Assembly: GCA_018262315.1 (NCBI GenBank)
Contig: JAGSPS010000178.1
Location: 1-17,704 of the forward strand
Source of the DNA: Deltaproteobacteria bacterium
GTDB taxonomy: Bacteria; Myxococcota_A; UBA9160; PR03
Reading direction: 5' to 3'
Length of the DNA: 17,704 nt
Shown piece after piece: positions 1 to 7,393 of the stretch (positions are counted from its first letter, which is position 1; each line of letters opens with the position of its first letter). The notes below the pieces were generated by a model that made no database searches, had not been told where the DNA came from, and saw only the letters and a list, made by a program, of their open reading frames with translations. A program made the translations under genes and the position numbers.

Positions 1-1
1 C

Positions 2-850
2 GTCGTGCTCTTTCCGGACGTGTCGGAACTCGTGCAGCTCCAGTCGCAGGTGCTGCACACGGAGAAGATGGCGTCGCTCGGACGGCTCGCGGCGGGCGTT
101 GCGCACGAGATCAACAACCCGATGGGTTTCGTACATGCGAATCTGGCGCAGATGGAGGAGTACCTGTCGGATCTCGCGCGCCTGCTCGACGCCGCCCGCA
201 GCAGTCCCGAGCGCTTCGCGTCGCTGTCTCGCGAACTCGACACCGAGACGCTGCTCGCCGATTTCGGTCAGGCGATCCGCGAATCCCAGGAGGGATCGGA
301 GCGTATCCGCCACATCGTCCAGGATCTGCGCGCCTTCGCCTATCGCGACGACGGCGAGTGGGTCGCTGCCGATCTGAACCGCTGCCTCGACTCCACTGCC
401 CACATCGTGTGGACCATGATGAAGCATAGCGTGGTGCTGCAGAAGGAATACGCGGCGCTGCCCCCCGTGCGCTGCCATCCCAAGCAGCTCGAGCAGGTCT
501 TCATGAACCTGCTCGTGAACGCCTACCAGGCGATCGAGGCGCGCGTCGCGCGCGACGGGGGTGGCAATGGCGAGATCGTGCTCCGCACCGAGTGCCGCGA
601 TGACGGGGTCGTGATCGCAGTCTCCGATGACGGCGCCGGCATCTCGGCCGAGCACGCCGATCGGATCTTCGAGCCCTTCTTCACCACCAAGGAGGTGGGA
701 GAGGGGACGGGCCTCGGGCTCTCGACCTCATTCGAGATCGTGCGCCGTCATGGCGGCACGATTCGCGCCCTGCCGCGCGAAGGCGGCGGCACGACGTTCG
801 AAGTGTCGCTCCCGCAGCATGGACCCGACGGCAGGGCTGCGCAGCCGTGA
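2..850 (+). CDS. Sensor histidine kinase, C-terminal part (5' end outside window)
   Basis: Autophosphorylating sensor kinase of the NtrB-like type, probably passing phosphate to the overlapping response regulator. The frame is open to the window edge. The first residues (FPDVSELVQLQ) read like the end of a PAS domain leading into a dimerisation helix, so the sensor part lies upstream and the GTG at 5 is probably not the true start. Counting from that GTG, the H-box HEINNP has its phosphoacceptor at His34. The ATPase domain shows an N-box (QVFMNLLVNAYQAI, about 164-177), a G1 box (DDGAGI, 208-213), an F-box (FEPFFTTK, 222-229) and a G2 box (GEGTGLGLS, 232-240). The catalytic core therefore looks intact. 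No membrane segment is visible in the part present. The signal sensed cannot be inferred. Confidence 0.95.
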   Translation, partial: VVLFPDVSELVQLQSQVLHTEKMASLGRLAAGVAHEINNPMGFVHANLAQMEEYLSDLARLLDAARSSPERFASLSRELDTETLLADFGQAIRESQEGSERIRHIVQDLRAFAYRDDGEWVAADLNRCLDSTAHIVWTMMKHSVVLQKEYAALPPVRCHPKQLEQVFMNLLVNAYQAIEARVARDGGGNGEIVLRTECRDDGVVIAVSDDGAGISAEHADRIFEPFFTTKEVGEGTGLGLSTSFEIVRRHGGTIRALPREGGGTTFEVSLPQHGPDGRAAQP

Positions 851-1224
851 GCGGCGACACTCCCACGCTCCTCGTCGTCGACGACGAGGAGCGCATTCTC
901 TCCGCGCTGCGCCGCTCGCTGCGCCGCGAGGGGTGGTGCGTCCTCACGGCCAGCACGCCAGACGAAGCGCTCCGCATCCTCGACGAACAGCCGGTCGACG
1001 CGGTGCTCTCCGATCACAAGATGCCGCGCATGAGCGGTCTCGAAGTGCTCGAGGCGGCGGCGCGCCGCCGCCCCAACGCCGCGCGCATCCTGATCTCCGG
1101 CTGGCCGGACGAGATCCCTGCCGAGCGACTGGCCGCGCTCGGCGTTCGCGCACTCGTCCCCAAGCCGTGGGACGACGCCGAGCTCAAACGCATCCTGCGC
1201 GAGGCGCTCGCCGCGCGCCGCTGA
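847..1224 (+). CDS. Single-domain response regulator (REC only)
   Basis: A stand-alone receiver domain of 125 aa, most likely the phosphorylation partner of the kinase just upstream. Its GTG start overlaps the kinase stop in a GTGA junction, so the two are probably translated together. Receiver landmarks are present: the acidic pair Asp12/Asp13 in LLVVDDEE, the phosphoacceptor Asp56 in LSDHKMP, Ser84 in the switch position and Lys106 in VPKPWDD. The KPWDD ending is common in receivers of RpfG-like regulators, but no output domain follows. It therefore acts by protein-protein contact or as a phosphate relay. It ends one base from the stop codon of the opposite-strand gene, tail to tail. Confidence 0.93.
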   Translation: MSGDTPTLLVVDDEERILSALRRSLRREGWCVLTASTPDEALRILDEQPVDAVLSDHKMPRMSGLEVLEAAARRRPNAARILISGWPDEIPAERLAALGVRALVPKPWDDAELKRILREALAARR

Positions 1225-1225
1225 A

Positions 1226-2509
1226 TCACTCGCGGGGGAGACGGCTCAGGTACTCGAGGTCGGTCTTCTGGGAGTTCTTGGCGCCGACGGCGAGCACCCG
1301 GAAGCGGCGCTGGCGACCGACCGTGTAGTAGATGCGACCCTTGCCGGCGAAGCCCAATTCGAAGATCGTGAGATGCGCGGGCAGGCCTCCCACCTTGCGG
1401 CGGACGGCGGCCGTGTCGACGTCGTCCGACAGGCGCTTGATCTCTTCCTCGGCGCGCAGCTTCAACGACTCGTCGCGCAGCGCAATCAGATCATGGATCG
1501 CGTGGTCGTCGACCTCGAGGTTCTTGTAGAGCATGCGCAGGCGTTGAGCGAGCTGGCTGACGTCACGTGCGCGCGGCGCGGCGGGTTCCTTCGACACTCC
1601 GGCGCGCTTGAGCTTCTCCTCGAGAGCACGCAGCGCTTCGTCCTTCCGCGACAGGTCTGCGAGCGCCTCGTCGAGCATCTCTTCGAGCCCGGCACGTTCG
1701 CTGACGAGCGTCTCGTGGAAGGTGCTCGCGCGGGCGCGCAGCTCGGCTTCGCGGCGCGCCAGTGCCTCGAGCTTTTCCTGGAGCGCGCCCCGCTCGGCGC
1801 GTACCGACGCGATCTCGCCCGAAACCTCGGCCTCCACGCGTTCGTCGACCTGGTGGGTCAACTCGGCCAGTTCGGCTTCGATCTTTGCCGCGCGCGCGGC
1901 GGTTTCCTCGCGCACCGCGAGCGCCTCAGCAATGCGACTCTCCGCGAAGGCCTGCCGGCGGCGGTCATAGAGGAAGAGCGTGTAGATCAGCGCCGCCGCG
2001 TAAGTGATGAGGATGGCGTTGGCGACCAGCGAGTTGTGTGGCACCGAGACCACCACGTCCGCCGTCGCCGGCAGCAGATGCGCCGCCTCGGCGACCGGGT
2101 CCCCGGGCATCGGTGTCGAGAAACCGGGACCACCCGCGTAGATCGGTTGGCCGTCCGCGCCGAGCACGATCGCGGTCGCGCGCACGCCGCCGACGCGCAC
2201 CCACTCCGAATCTCGCACCACCGCGTCCACGCCGCGCTGGATCTGGGCGACGATGGGTCCCGCAGCGGGATCGACGCGCGCCGCGACCGCCACGTTCTCG
2301 CGGAAGCTGCGACCGAAGAGCTGCTCGACGCCCTTCACCGTGAATACATAGAGCAGCACGAAGACGAGGATTGCGATGTAGGTCTCGCGGAAGGAGGCGA
2401 GTCGGTCGAGCGTGATGCTCGATCCGGCAGCGGTCCTCGAGCCCGTCGAGTCCGTCGGCGGCGCCGCGAGCGGAAGCGAGTTTCCTTCCGACGGAAGAGA
2501 ATTCCCCAT
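1226..2509 (-). CDS. Two-pass membrane coiled-coil protein with RelE/ParE-like C-terminal domain
   Basis: I do not recognise a named family for the whole protein. From the ATG at 2509 it has 427 aa. The layout is: a polar Ser/Pro-rich N-terminus; a membrane segment at about 44-58 (YIAILVFVLLYVFTV); an extracytoplasmic stretch at about 60-158; a second membrane segment at about 160-180; a long Glu/Arg/Ala-rich coiled coil at about 185-302; and a C-terminal globular part. Residues about 378-425 (LTIFELGFAGKGRIYYTV, then FRVLAVGAKNSQKTDLEYL) have the strand pattern and the basic then KNSQKTDL ending seen in RelE/HigB/ParE toxins. That resemblance is my pattern reading, not a search result. A TTG at 2563 would add 18 residues but lacks a ribosome site. 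The ATG has GAGG only 2 nt upstream, so the start is uncertain. No antitoxin-like partner lies beside it. Confidence 0.82.
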   Translation of the reverse strand: MGNSLPSEGNSLPLAAPPTDSTGSRTAAGSSITLDRLASFRETYIAILVFVLLYVFTVKGVEQLFGRSFRENVAVAARVDPAAGPIVAQIQRGVDAVVRDSEWVRVGGVRATAIVLGADGQPIYAGGPGFSTPMPGDPVAEAAHLLPATADVVVSVPHNSLVANAILITYAAALIYTLFLYDRRRQAFAESRIAEALAVREETAARAAKIEAELAELTHQVDERVEAEVSGEIASVRAERGALQEKLEALARREAELRARASTFHETLVSERAGLEEMLDEALADLSRKDEALRALEEKLKRAGVSKEPAAPRARDVSQLAQRLRMLYKNLEVDDHAIHDLIALRDESLKLRAEEEIKRLSDDVDTAAVRRKVGGLPAHLTIFELGFAGKGRIYYTVGRQRRFRVLAVGAKNSQKTDLEYLSRLPRE

Positions 2510-2824
2510 CGCCTCGACAGCATAGGCGCATCCGCGGCGATCCCCAGTGCTCAGGGCGATCAAGCGGGGTCGCTAGACACAGTGCGGGGGTGTTTCCCGT
2601 CCAGCGGCGCGGCGCACGGATCTTGCATTAGTGAAGCGGAACTCGCGAGTCGGCAAGCTCCAACGCGCGCTTCGCCAGGTTTCCTGCATCTGATCTGCAC
2701 GCCAGAATGCGACACGCGCGATGCCGGGGACGGGGTCGATGCGAGCGCATTGCTCGCGTCGCAGCTCGGCCTCGGGACGAGACGGATCGCTCGCAGGGTC
2801 GGTTCGGAGTGCTCGGGGGATTGT
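2510..2824. other. Divergent intergenic region
   Basis: This stretch separates the membrane coiled-coil gene (-) from the PilZ gene (+), so it should hold promoters for both. I find no convincing -35/-10 pair on either strand and no strong hairpin. Open frames crossing it are fragments of long frames caused by high GC content and have no family features. The last bases (GGGGGA, 2815-2820) form a plausible ribosome site for the PilZ GTG start. The alternative TTG start of the minus-strand gene lies at 2563. Confidence 0.6.
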
Positions 2825-3139
2825 GTGGACGGCGAGCCTCGAAGAAAGAATCCCCGCACGCCCTTCGAAGGCTGGGTGGAGATCAGCGCGTCAGGCGAGC
2901 GGCGGCTCGCCACGGCTCGCGACCTCTCGCCCGCCGGCATCGGTGTCGACCTTCCCGGCGCCCCGCTCGCGCCGGCCTCGGCGCTGATCTGCGAGTTCGC
3001 GTTGCCCGGAATCTCGCTTCCCCTCGCTCTAGACGGATCCGTCGCGTGGGCGGACGGCTCGCGACTGGGTGTCCGCTTCGACGACATCGACCCGGGACTC
3101 GCGGAACTGCTCGAGAACCACACGGCCGGCAGGCCCTGA
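2825..3139 (+). CDS. Small PilZ-domain protein (probable c-di-GMP binding)
   Basis: A stand-alone PilZ domain of 104 aa, predicted to be a cytoplasmic cyclic-di-GMP receptor. Both hallmark motifs are present. The RxxxR arginines lie at the N-terminus in RRKNPR (6-11), and the D/NxSxxG motif is DLSPAG (33-38). Alternating hydrophobic strands follow, ending with LGVRFDDID, typical of the last strand of the barrel. The start is inferred: the frame is open far upstream, but GTG at 2825 has GGGGGA four bases before it and places the RxxxR motif near the N-terminus as usual for the family. The methyltransferase begins 35 nt downstream on the same strand. PilZ proteins often control motility or exopolysaccharide, which fits the glycan genes nearby, but the target is unknown. 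Confidence 0.85.
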   Translation: MDGEPRRKNPRTPFEGWVEISASGERRLATARDLSPAGIGVDLPGAPLAPASALICEFALPGISLPLALDGSVAWADGSRLGVRFDDIDPGLAELLENHTAGRP

Positions 3140-3174
3140 CCGCAAGCGAACCGCTCGCCTACGTTCCGCCACCC

Positions 3175-3966
3175 ATGCGCGTCGTCGACCTCGATCGGGA
3201 CATGAGCGACGTCATCCCGACCGGGACGACGCGTGACAGCCAGCTGCTCTTCGAGCGCATGACCGAGGTGACGCTCGCGCTGGCCGAGCCGGCAGCGGGC
3301 CGCCGGATCCTCGACGTGGCGAGCGGCTTCGGTCAGGACTCGCTCGCGCTCGCGGCGCTCGGCGCCGACGTGGTCGGCGCCGAGCCGTCGGCGCGCATGA
3401 CGGCCTGGGCAAGACTCGTATCCGCGAAGGCGAGTGGGCGCATCCCGCAGTGGGTGCGCGGCTGGTCCGACGCGCTGCCCTTCGCTTCGGGGAGCTTCGA
3501 CGCGGCGATCTGCAAGGGCGCCATCGACCACTTCGACCGCCCGGAACTCGCGATCGCCGAGATGGCGCGCGTGACCCGCCCGGGCGGCCGCGTGGTGCTC
3601 GCGATCGCGAACTTCGATTCGCTCGCGTGTCGCCTCGCCCGCGCACACGACGCGCTCGCGGAACGCTGGAGCGGCGCCGCCCCGCGCCGCGGGCGCCGTC
3701 ACTACGACGTGCCGGCCGATCACTTCACGCGCTACGACCTCGGCCTGATGCGCGAGCAGGCGGCGCGCTCGCTCGATCTGGTGCGCGTGGTCGGTGTGTC
3801 GCTCGGCTGGGGCTTCGGTCCGTGGACGCGCGCGGTCGAGCGCTTGCCGCGCGCGCTGGCGTTCCGCGCGCTTCAGACGCTCGACGCCGTCGCGGCGCGT
3901 TCGCCGTCGCTCGCAGACGTCGTGGTACTGGTCGGCCGACCGCGCGCGCTGCACACGCGGCGGTAG
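3175..3966 (+). CDS. Class I SAM-dependent methyltransferase
   Basis: A 263-aa methyltransferase of the Methyltransf_11/UbiE-like type. The SAM-binding motif I is ILDVASGFGQD (about 45-55). The acidic end of strand 2 is GAEPS (68-72). Motifs II/III appear as FDAAICKGAIDHF (108-120), and the post-II segment is RVTRPGGRVVLAIA (132-145). The Asp-His at 118-119 sits where small-molecule methyltransferases have their usual acidic motif. The start is the ATG at 3175, although no good ribosome site precedes it. It may be cotranscribed with the PilZ gene. Its last 94 bases overlap the end of glycosyltransferase B on the other strand. The substrate cannot be named. The neighbouring glycan genes make a sugar or lipid acceptor possible. 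Confidence 0.88.
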   Translation: MRVVDLDRDMSDVIPTGTTRDSQLLFERMTEVTLALAEPAAGRRILDVASGFGQDSLALAALGADVVGAEPSARMTAWARLVSAKASGRIPQWVRGWSDALPFASGSFDAAICKGAIDHFDRPELAIAEMARVTRPGGRVVLAIANFDSLACRLARAHDALAERWSGAAPRRGRRHYDVPADHFTRYDLGLMREQAARSLDLVRVVGVSLGWGFGPWTRAVERLPRALAFRALQTLDAVAARSPSLADVVVLVGRPRALHTRR

Positions 3967-5204
3967 AGCGCTGCGGTTCGCTCCGCGATGCGCGGCCACG
4001 AATAGGCCGCGACGATGCGCGCCCGCGCTTCCGCGCCGAGTCGCGCGCGCGCCTCGGGCTGTTCCAGCAGCGTCGCAATGCCCTTTGCGAGCGCATCGGG
4101 ATCGCCGGGCGCCACCAGCAGACCGCCGCCGCCCGTCTCCATCACTTCGGGCAGCGCCCCCGCACGACTCGCGACCACCGGTGCGCCGCACGCCATCGCC
4201 TCGGCTGCGGGAAGGCCGAAACCCTCGTAGAGCGACGGCACCACCACCAGCGACGCGCGCTGGTAGAGCCGCACGAGTTGGTCGGTCTCGACGCGACCGG
4301 TGATGCGCAGCCGCTCCGGCGCCACGCCGAGCTTCGCTGCCAGCTTGCGCGCGTCGTGCAGCGGATGGTCTTCGTCCACCAACACCAGGCGCACGTCGGG
4401 CGGCAGCTTTGCGAGCGCTCGCACCAGGAACGCGACGCCCTTGTTCGGATCCGAGGTGCGGCCGACACACAGGATCTCGCCTGGCACGCGCGGGACCTGC
4501 GCGTCGGGCCGGAACAGCTCCGTGTCGAGCCCGTTGCCGAGCATGTGCAGGCGTTCGTCTGCGATTCCGAAGTCGCGGCGGATCTCGCGGGCGCTCGCCT
4601 GCGACGAGGTGATCACGGCGTCGAGCCGCCGCGAGACGAAGCGCTGCATCCCGACGGGGTGGAACTCGACGGTCCCGACGGCTTCCGAGAGTTTCGTGTC
4701 GCGGCGAAACGAGGCGCGGCGGTCGATCGTGAGCGGGTGGTGGATCGTCGCGACGACGGGCAAGCCGAGCGCGCGGATTCCGAGCAGACCCCAGCCGAGA
4801 CACTGGACGTCGTGTACGAGGTCGTAGAAGAAACCGGCGCGCAGCCGCGCTGCCGTCGCGCGGAAGGCGCGCACGCTGAAGGCCGCCGGTTCCGGAAAGA
4901 AGCCGATGCGACTCGCGCCGAGTTCCCACAGCCGCAGCGGCGAGAGCACCGCGGCCGGATTCTCGCGCGGAAGGAAGTGGGCGTAGTCCTTCATGAACCA
5001 CTTGCCCCAGAAGCGGTCGTCGTGGAGTTCGCACACGTCGGCCGCGTACGGCATCGGGTCGGGGTAGGGCGGCCCGACCAGCACTTCGACGCGATGCCCG
5101 AGCCGCGCAAGCTCGCGCGCGAGGAACCAGAGATAGATTCCCTGACCGCCGCAGTGCATGTTGCCGCGGTAGGCGGTGAAGAGGATGCGCAGCGGCCGAC
5201 TCAC
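3873..5204 (-). CDS. GT4-family glycosyltransferase B
   Basis: A retaining GT-B fold glycosyltransferase of family 4, 443 aa, probably cytosolic and acting on a surface-glycan intermediate. The N-terminal domain opens with LRILFTAYRGNMHCGGQGI (5-23), with the glycine-rich acceptor-side loop. The donor-sugar domain has GRTSDPNKG (phosphate contact) and EGFGLPAAE (327-335), the EX7E nucleotide-sugar motif. The GTG start at 5204 overlaps the stop of the upstream methyltransferase as GTGA. It is a paralogue of glycosyltransferase A: both share YRGNM-CGGQGIY, WELG-SR-G-FPE and IHHPL--DR. The last 25 or so residues are a Ser/Thr/Ala-rich tail beyond the normal fold. That tail is encoded by DNA antisense to the end of the plus-strand methyltransferase. 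Confidence 0.94.
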   Translation of the reverse strand: MSRPLRILFTAYRGNMHCGGQGIYLWFLARELARLGHRVEVLVGPPYPDPMPYAADVCELHDDRFWGKWFMKDYAHFLPRENPAAVLSPLRLWELGASRIGFFPEPAAFSVRAFRATAARLRAGFFYDLVHDVQCLGWGLLGIRALGLPVVATIHHPLTIDRRASFRRDTKLSEAVGTVEFHPVGMQRFVSRRLDAVITSSQASAREIRRDFGIADERLHMLGNGLDTELFRPDAQVPRVPGEILCVGRTSDPNKGVAFLVRALAKLPPDVRLVLVDEDHPLHDARKLAAKLGVAPERLRITGRVETDQLVRLYQRASLVVVPSLYEGFGLPAAEAMACGAPVVASRAGALPEVMETGGGGLLVAPGDPDALAKGIATLLEQPEARARLGAEARARIVAAYSWPRIAERTAALYRRVCSARGRPTSTTTSASDGERAATASSV

Positions 5205-5905
5205 GCGGCCCGCCTCGCATACAGCACCAGGCTCTTCGGGCAGATCCGATTCATCACCCACTTCTCGATGCGGTCGAGCCAGGGCGACGTCGTCGCCTGG
5301 ATCAAGAACAGCCGATAGAGCTGCACGAGGCGCGAGCCGTCGGAGCGCGGCAGACCGACGACCGAGCGCAGCGCCCAGTACGGCGTGTGGAAGCCGTGGG
5401 CGAAACCGACACCGATCGGCGCGAGACCCGCGCTGAGCAGCGCGGCGGCGAGATCATTGGGACGGAAGATGCGGATGTGGCCGCCGGGAGACTCGAAGTA
5501 GTCGTCGCCGAGCCGCAGGTAGAGCTGTTCGCTGGTCGCCGTCGGCACCGTGACGGCCGCCGTCCCGCCCGGTCGCACCACGCGCGCGAGTTCGCGCGCC
5601 GCGGCGCGGTAGTCGTGCACGTGTTCCATCACTTCCGAGCAGATCGCGCGGTCGAAGCTGGCGTTCGCGAAGGGCAGCCGGAAGGCGTCGCCGCGCAGCA
5701 TCACGCCCGAGCGCTGCAACTGGCGCGCGCGTGCCCGCAGCGGTCCGTGGCCCTTGCGCAGCGACGCCAGGTCGAGGTCGAGACCGACCACGCGGGCGCC
5801 GCGCTCGAGAGCGCCGAAGCAGTGCCGTCCCTCGCCGCAGCCGACGTCGAGGAGACGATCGCCCGGGCTAACCCCGAGCTGCTCGAGATCGACGGTGAGC
5901 AGCAC
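5201..5905 (-). CDS. Class I SAM-dependent methyltransferase in the glycan operon
   Basis: A 234-aa methyltransferase between two glycosyltransferases. Motif I is LLDVGCGEGRH (18-28). The acidic ribose-binding strand is VVGLDLD (39-45), followed by FDRAICSEVMEHVHDY (84-99) and RPGGTAAVTVP (111-121). The last 60 residues carry basic and aromatic residues (YRLFLIQATTSPWLDRIEKW) that could sit at the membrane. The open frame extends far upstream, but GTG at 5905 is the best start: it has GAGGAAG at 5912-5918 with 6-nt spacing and places motif I at the usual distance. The stop overlaps the next glycosyltransferase start (GTGA). It probably methylates the sugar, lipid or glycan handled by its neighbours, perhaps to cap the chain. 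That role is inferred from position only. Confidence 0.9.
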   Translation of the reverse strand: MLLTVDLEQLGVSPGDRLLDVGCGEGRHCFGALERGARVVGLDLDLASLRKGHGPLRARARQLQRSGVMLRGDAFRLPFANASFDRAICSEVMEHVHDYRAAARELARVVRPGGTAAVTVPTATSEQLYLRLGDDYFESPGGHIRIFRPNDLAAALLSAGLAPIGVGFAHGFHTPYWALRSVVGLPRSDGSRLVQLYRLFLIQATTSPWLDRIEKWVMNRICPKSLVLYARRAA

Positions 5906-7095
5906 GCCGCGCTTCCTCGAAGACTTCCACGAGCTGTGCGGCGGCGTCCGACCAGCGGAACACGCTCTGCACGCGCGCCCGCGCGTTGCGACCCATTTGC
6001 GCGCAGCGCTAGCAGCTCGGCAATCGCGGTGGCGAGCGCCTGCGGATCGCGCGACGCGAACAGGCGTCCCGCGTGGCCGTCGGGTCCGATCACTTCGGGC
6101 AGCGCGCCCGCGTCGCTCGCCACGACCGGCACCCCGCACGACATCGCCTCGCTCGCCGGAAAGCCGAAGCCCTCGAAGTGCGACGGCACCACCGCGGCGC
6201 GCGCCGTCGAGTACTGCGCGATCAGCTCGGGCAGCTCGAGCCAGCGCCGCTCGAGCACGACGCGATGTCCGATCCCGTACTTCTCGACGAGGCGCGGCAC
6301 CAGACCGTGATCGGGAATGCGGCCGTCGATGATCTTGAGCGTGATGGACTCGGGCAGCAGCGCCATCGCCTGGAGCAGGGTACCGATGCCCTTCTTGCGG
6401 TCTTCGGTGCGACCGACGAAGAGCAGGTCGGTCTCGATGCGCTGACCCGGCGTCGGCGCGAACAGATCGGCGTCTGTGCCGTTGTAGACCACACGCACTT
6501 CCTTCTCCGGGATTCCGAAGCAGCGCTGGATCTCGCGACGCGACGCCTCGGACACCGTCACGATGCGCGCGAGGCGTTTCGCCACCTGCTGCTGCATCAG
6601 GAGCGGGAAGTAGAGCGTGCGTCTGACGCGCTTCACGAAGCTCGGGTCGATCGCGAAGTCCGCCTCGCGGTCGAGGTGCAGCGGGTGGTGGATCACCGAG
6701 ACCACCGGCACGCCGGTCGCCTGCTGGTTGTCGAAGACCACGTCGAAGCGGTGCTTGCGCATCAGCTCCGGCCAGCGCAGGAAGAGCCGCGCGCCGAAGG
6801 TCTGCATCTCGGGGAAGACGCCCAGGCGCGAGACGCCGAGTTCCCAGAAGGTGAGCGGATCGAAGAGCCGCCGCACCGGCGTCTTGCGCAGCACCTCGGG
6901 CATCGGAAAGCCGAAGACGTTGGCGTTGGGGATCTCGTGGAGCGCGATGCCGGGATCGAGCGACGGCAGCGGCGGTCCCGCGATCACGTGCACTTCGTGG
7001 CCGGCGCGCTGCCACTCGCGCGCGAGGTAGGCCGCATAGATGCCTTGCCCGCCGCAATACATGTTGCCGCGATAGGTGAGCAGCGCGATCCGCAC
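5701..7095 (-). CDS. GT4-family glycosyltransferase A, apparent C-terminal frameshift
   Basis: Family 4 glycosyltransferase starting at GTG 7095 (MRIALLTYRGNMYCGGQGI). It has GRTEDRKKG (228-236) for phosphate contact and the EX7E motif EGFGFPASE (308-316). As written, the frame reads to 5701 (464 aa). After residue 366 it becomes an Arg/Ala/Ser-rich sequence that is a shadow of the overlapping methyltransferase. Dropping one A from the AAA run (5996-5998 on the plus strand) restores a normal GT4 ending: MGRNARARVQSVF, then WSDAAAQLVEVFEE. That version ends at a TAG at 5868-5870, giving 408 aa and a 38-nt overlap with the methyltransferase start. The gene is therefore either frameshifted or holds a sequencing error. 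The start has no clear ribosome site but lies 12 nt after the stop of the small membrane protein, so coupled translation is likely. It is a paralogue of glycosyltransferase B. Confidence 0.9.
   Translation of the reverse strand: MRIALLTYRGNMYCGGQGIYAAYLAREWQRAGHEVHVIAGPPLPSLDPGIALHEIPNANVFGFPMPEVLRKTPVRRLFDPLTFWELGVSRLGVFPEMQTFGARLFLRWPELMRKHRFDVVFDNQQATGVPVVSVIHHPLHLDREADFAIDPSFVKRVRRTLYFPLLMQQQVAKRLARIVTVSEASRREIQRCFGIPEKEVRVVYNGTDADLFAPTPGQRIETDLLFVGRTEDRKKGIGTLLQAMALLPESITLKIIDGRIPDHGLVPRLVEKYGIGHRVVLERRWLELPELIAQYSTARAAVVPSHFEGFGFPASEAMSCGVPVVASDAGALPEVIGPDGHAGRLFASRDPQALATAIAELLALRANGSQRAGARAERVPLVGRRRTARGSLRGSAACCSPSISSSSGLARAIVSSTSAAARDGTASALSSAAPAWSVSTSTWRRCARATDRCGHARASCSARA
5996..5998 (-). 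other. Apparent +1 frameshift site in glycosyltransferase A
   Basis: The coding strand reads CGC GCA AAT GGG here. With one A fewer it reads CGC GCA ATG GGT, which continues as MGRNARARV, the usual last-helix sequence of GT4 enzymes. The displaced coding segment runs from here down to the TAG at 5868-5870. The run is only three A, short for a polymerase slip, so either a real mutation or an assembly error is possible. Programmed frameshifting is less likely because no hairpin or slippery heptamer is evident. Confidence 0.8.
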
Positions 7096-7107
7096 GGGAA
7101 GCGCCGA

Positions 7108-7365
7108 CTACCGCGAAGAGTTCGAGGTCTGCGGCGGCGCGGTCTGGGCGGCCGGCGGCGCGACCTCGGCTTCGGGCTCGACCTGTACCGTGAGGATGGT
7201 CCAACCCACCCAGAAGCTGAGGCCGAGCACGAAGAACACGAAGATCGCGACCGGGATCGCGAGCGCCCAGTAGCTGCCTTGCAGGACGCCGATCAAGAAG
7301 AGCAGGGCGGCGAGGCCGGCGCCGGCGCAGATCAGCGCGCCCTGGTTGCGGGTGTTGGGGGTCAT
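7108..7365 (-). CDS. Small two-pass membrane protein, function unknown
   Basis: An 85-aa hydrophobic protein that I do not recognise. Two membrane segments can be seen: about 11-29 (LICAGAGLAALLFLIGVLQ) and about 33-60 (WALAIPVAIFVFFVLGLSF and on). A short Pro/Ala/Gln-rich polar tail follows (about 61-85). The ATG at 7365 has AAGGAG at 7375-7380, nine bases upstream, making it one of the best ribosome sites in the window. The gene leads a four-gene minus-strand run with glycosyltransferase A 12 nt downstream, so it is probably expressed with the glycan genes. It could be a small membrane partner or scaffold for them, but nothing in the sequence shows a role. Confidence 0.75.
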   Translation of the reverse strand: MTPNTRNQGALICAGAGLAALLFLIGVLQGSYWALAIPVAIFVFFVLGLSFWVGWTILTVQVEPEAEVAPPAAQTAPPQTSNSSR

Positions 7366-7393
7366 GGCGGGGGGCTCCTTCGGTCGCGCGGCG

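Noticed and set aside
1373..3139. Long plus-strand frame of 588 codons across the membrane coiled-coil gene
   Set aside because: Only its last 104 codons (PilZ) look like protein. The rest is antisense to a gene with clear membrane segments and coiled coil, and is rich in Arg and Ala as expected for a high-GC shadow.
2560..5220. Minus-strand frame of 886 codons
   Set aside because: It runs over three well-supported genes in wrong frames, has no recognisable motif and a composition dominated by Arg, Ala and Pro.
3450..5318. Plus-strand frame of 622 codons opposite glycosyltransferase B
   Set aside because: It is the reverse-strand shadow of a GT4 gene with intact motifs; no domain or signal is visible in it.
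5996..5998. Programmed ribosomal frameshifting in glycosyltransferase A
   Set aside because: No slippery heptamer, upstream ribosome-like site or downstream hairpin is evident, and GT4 enzymes are not known to use recoding. Mutation or sequencing error is simpler.
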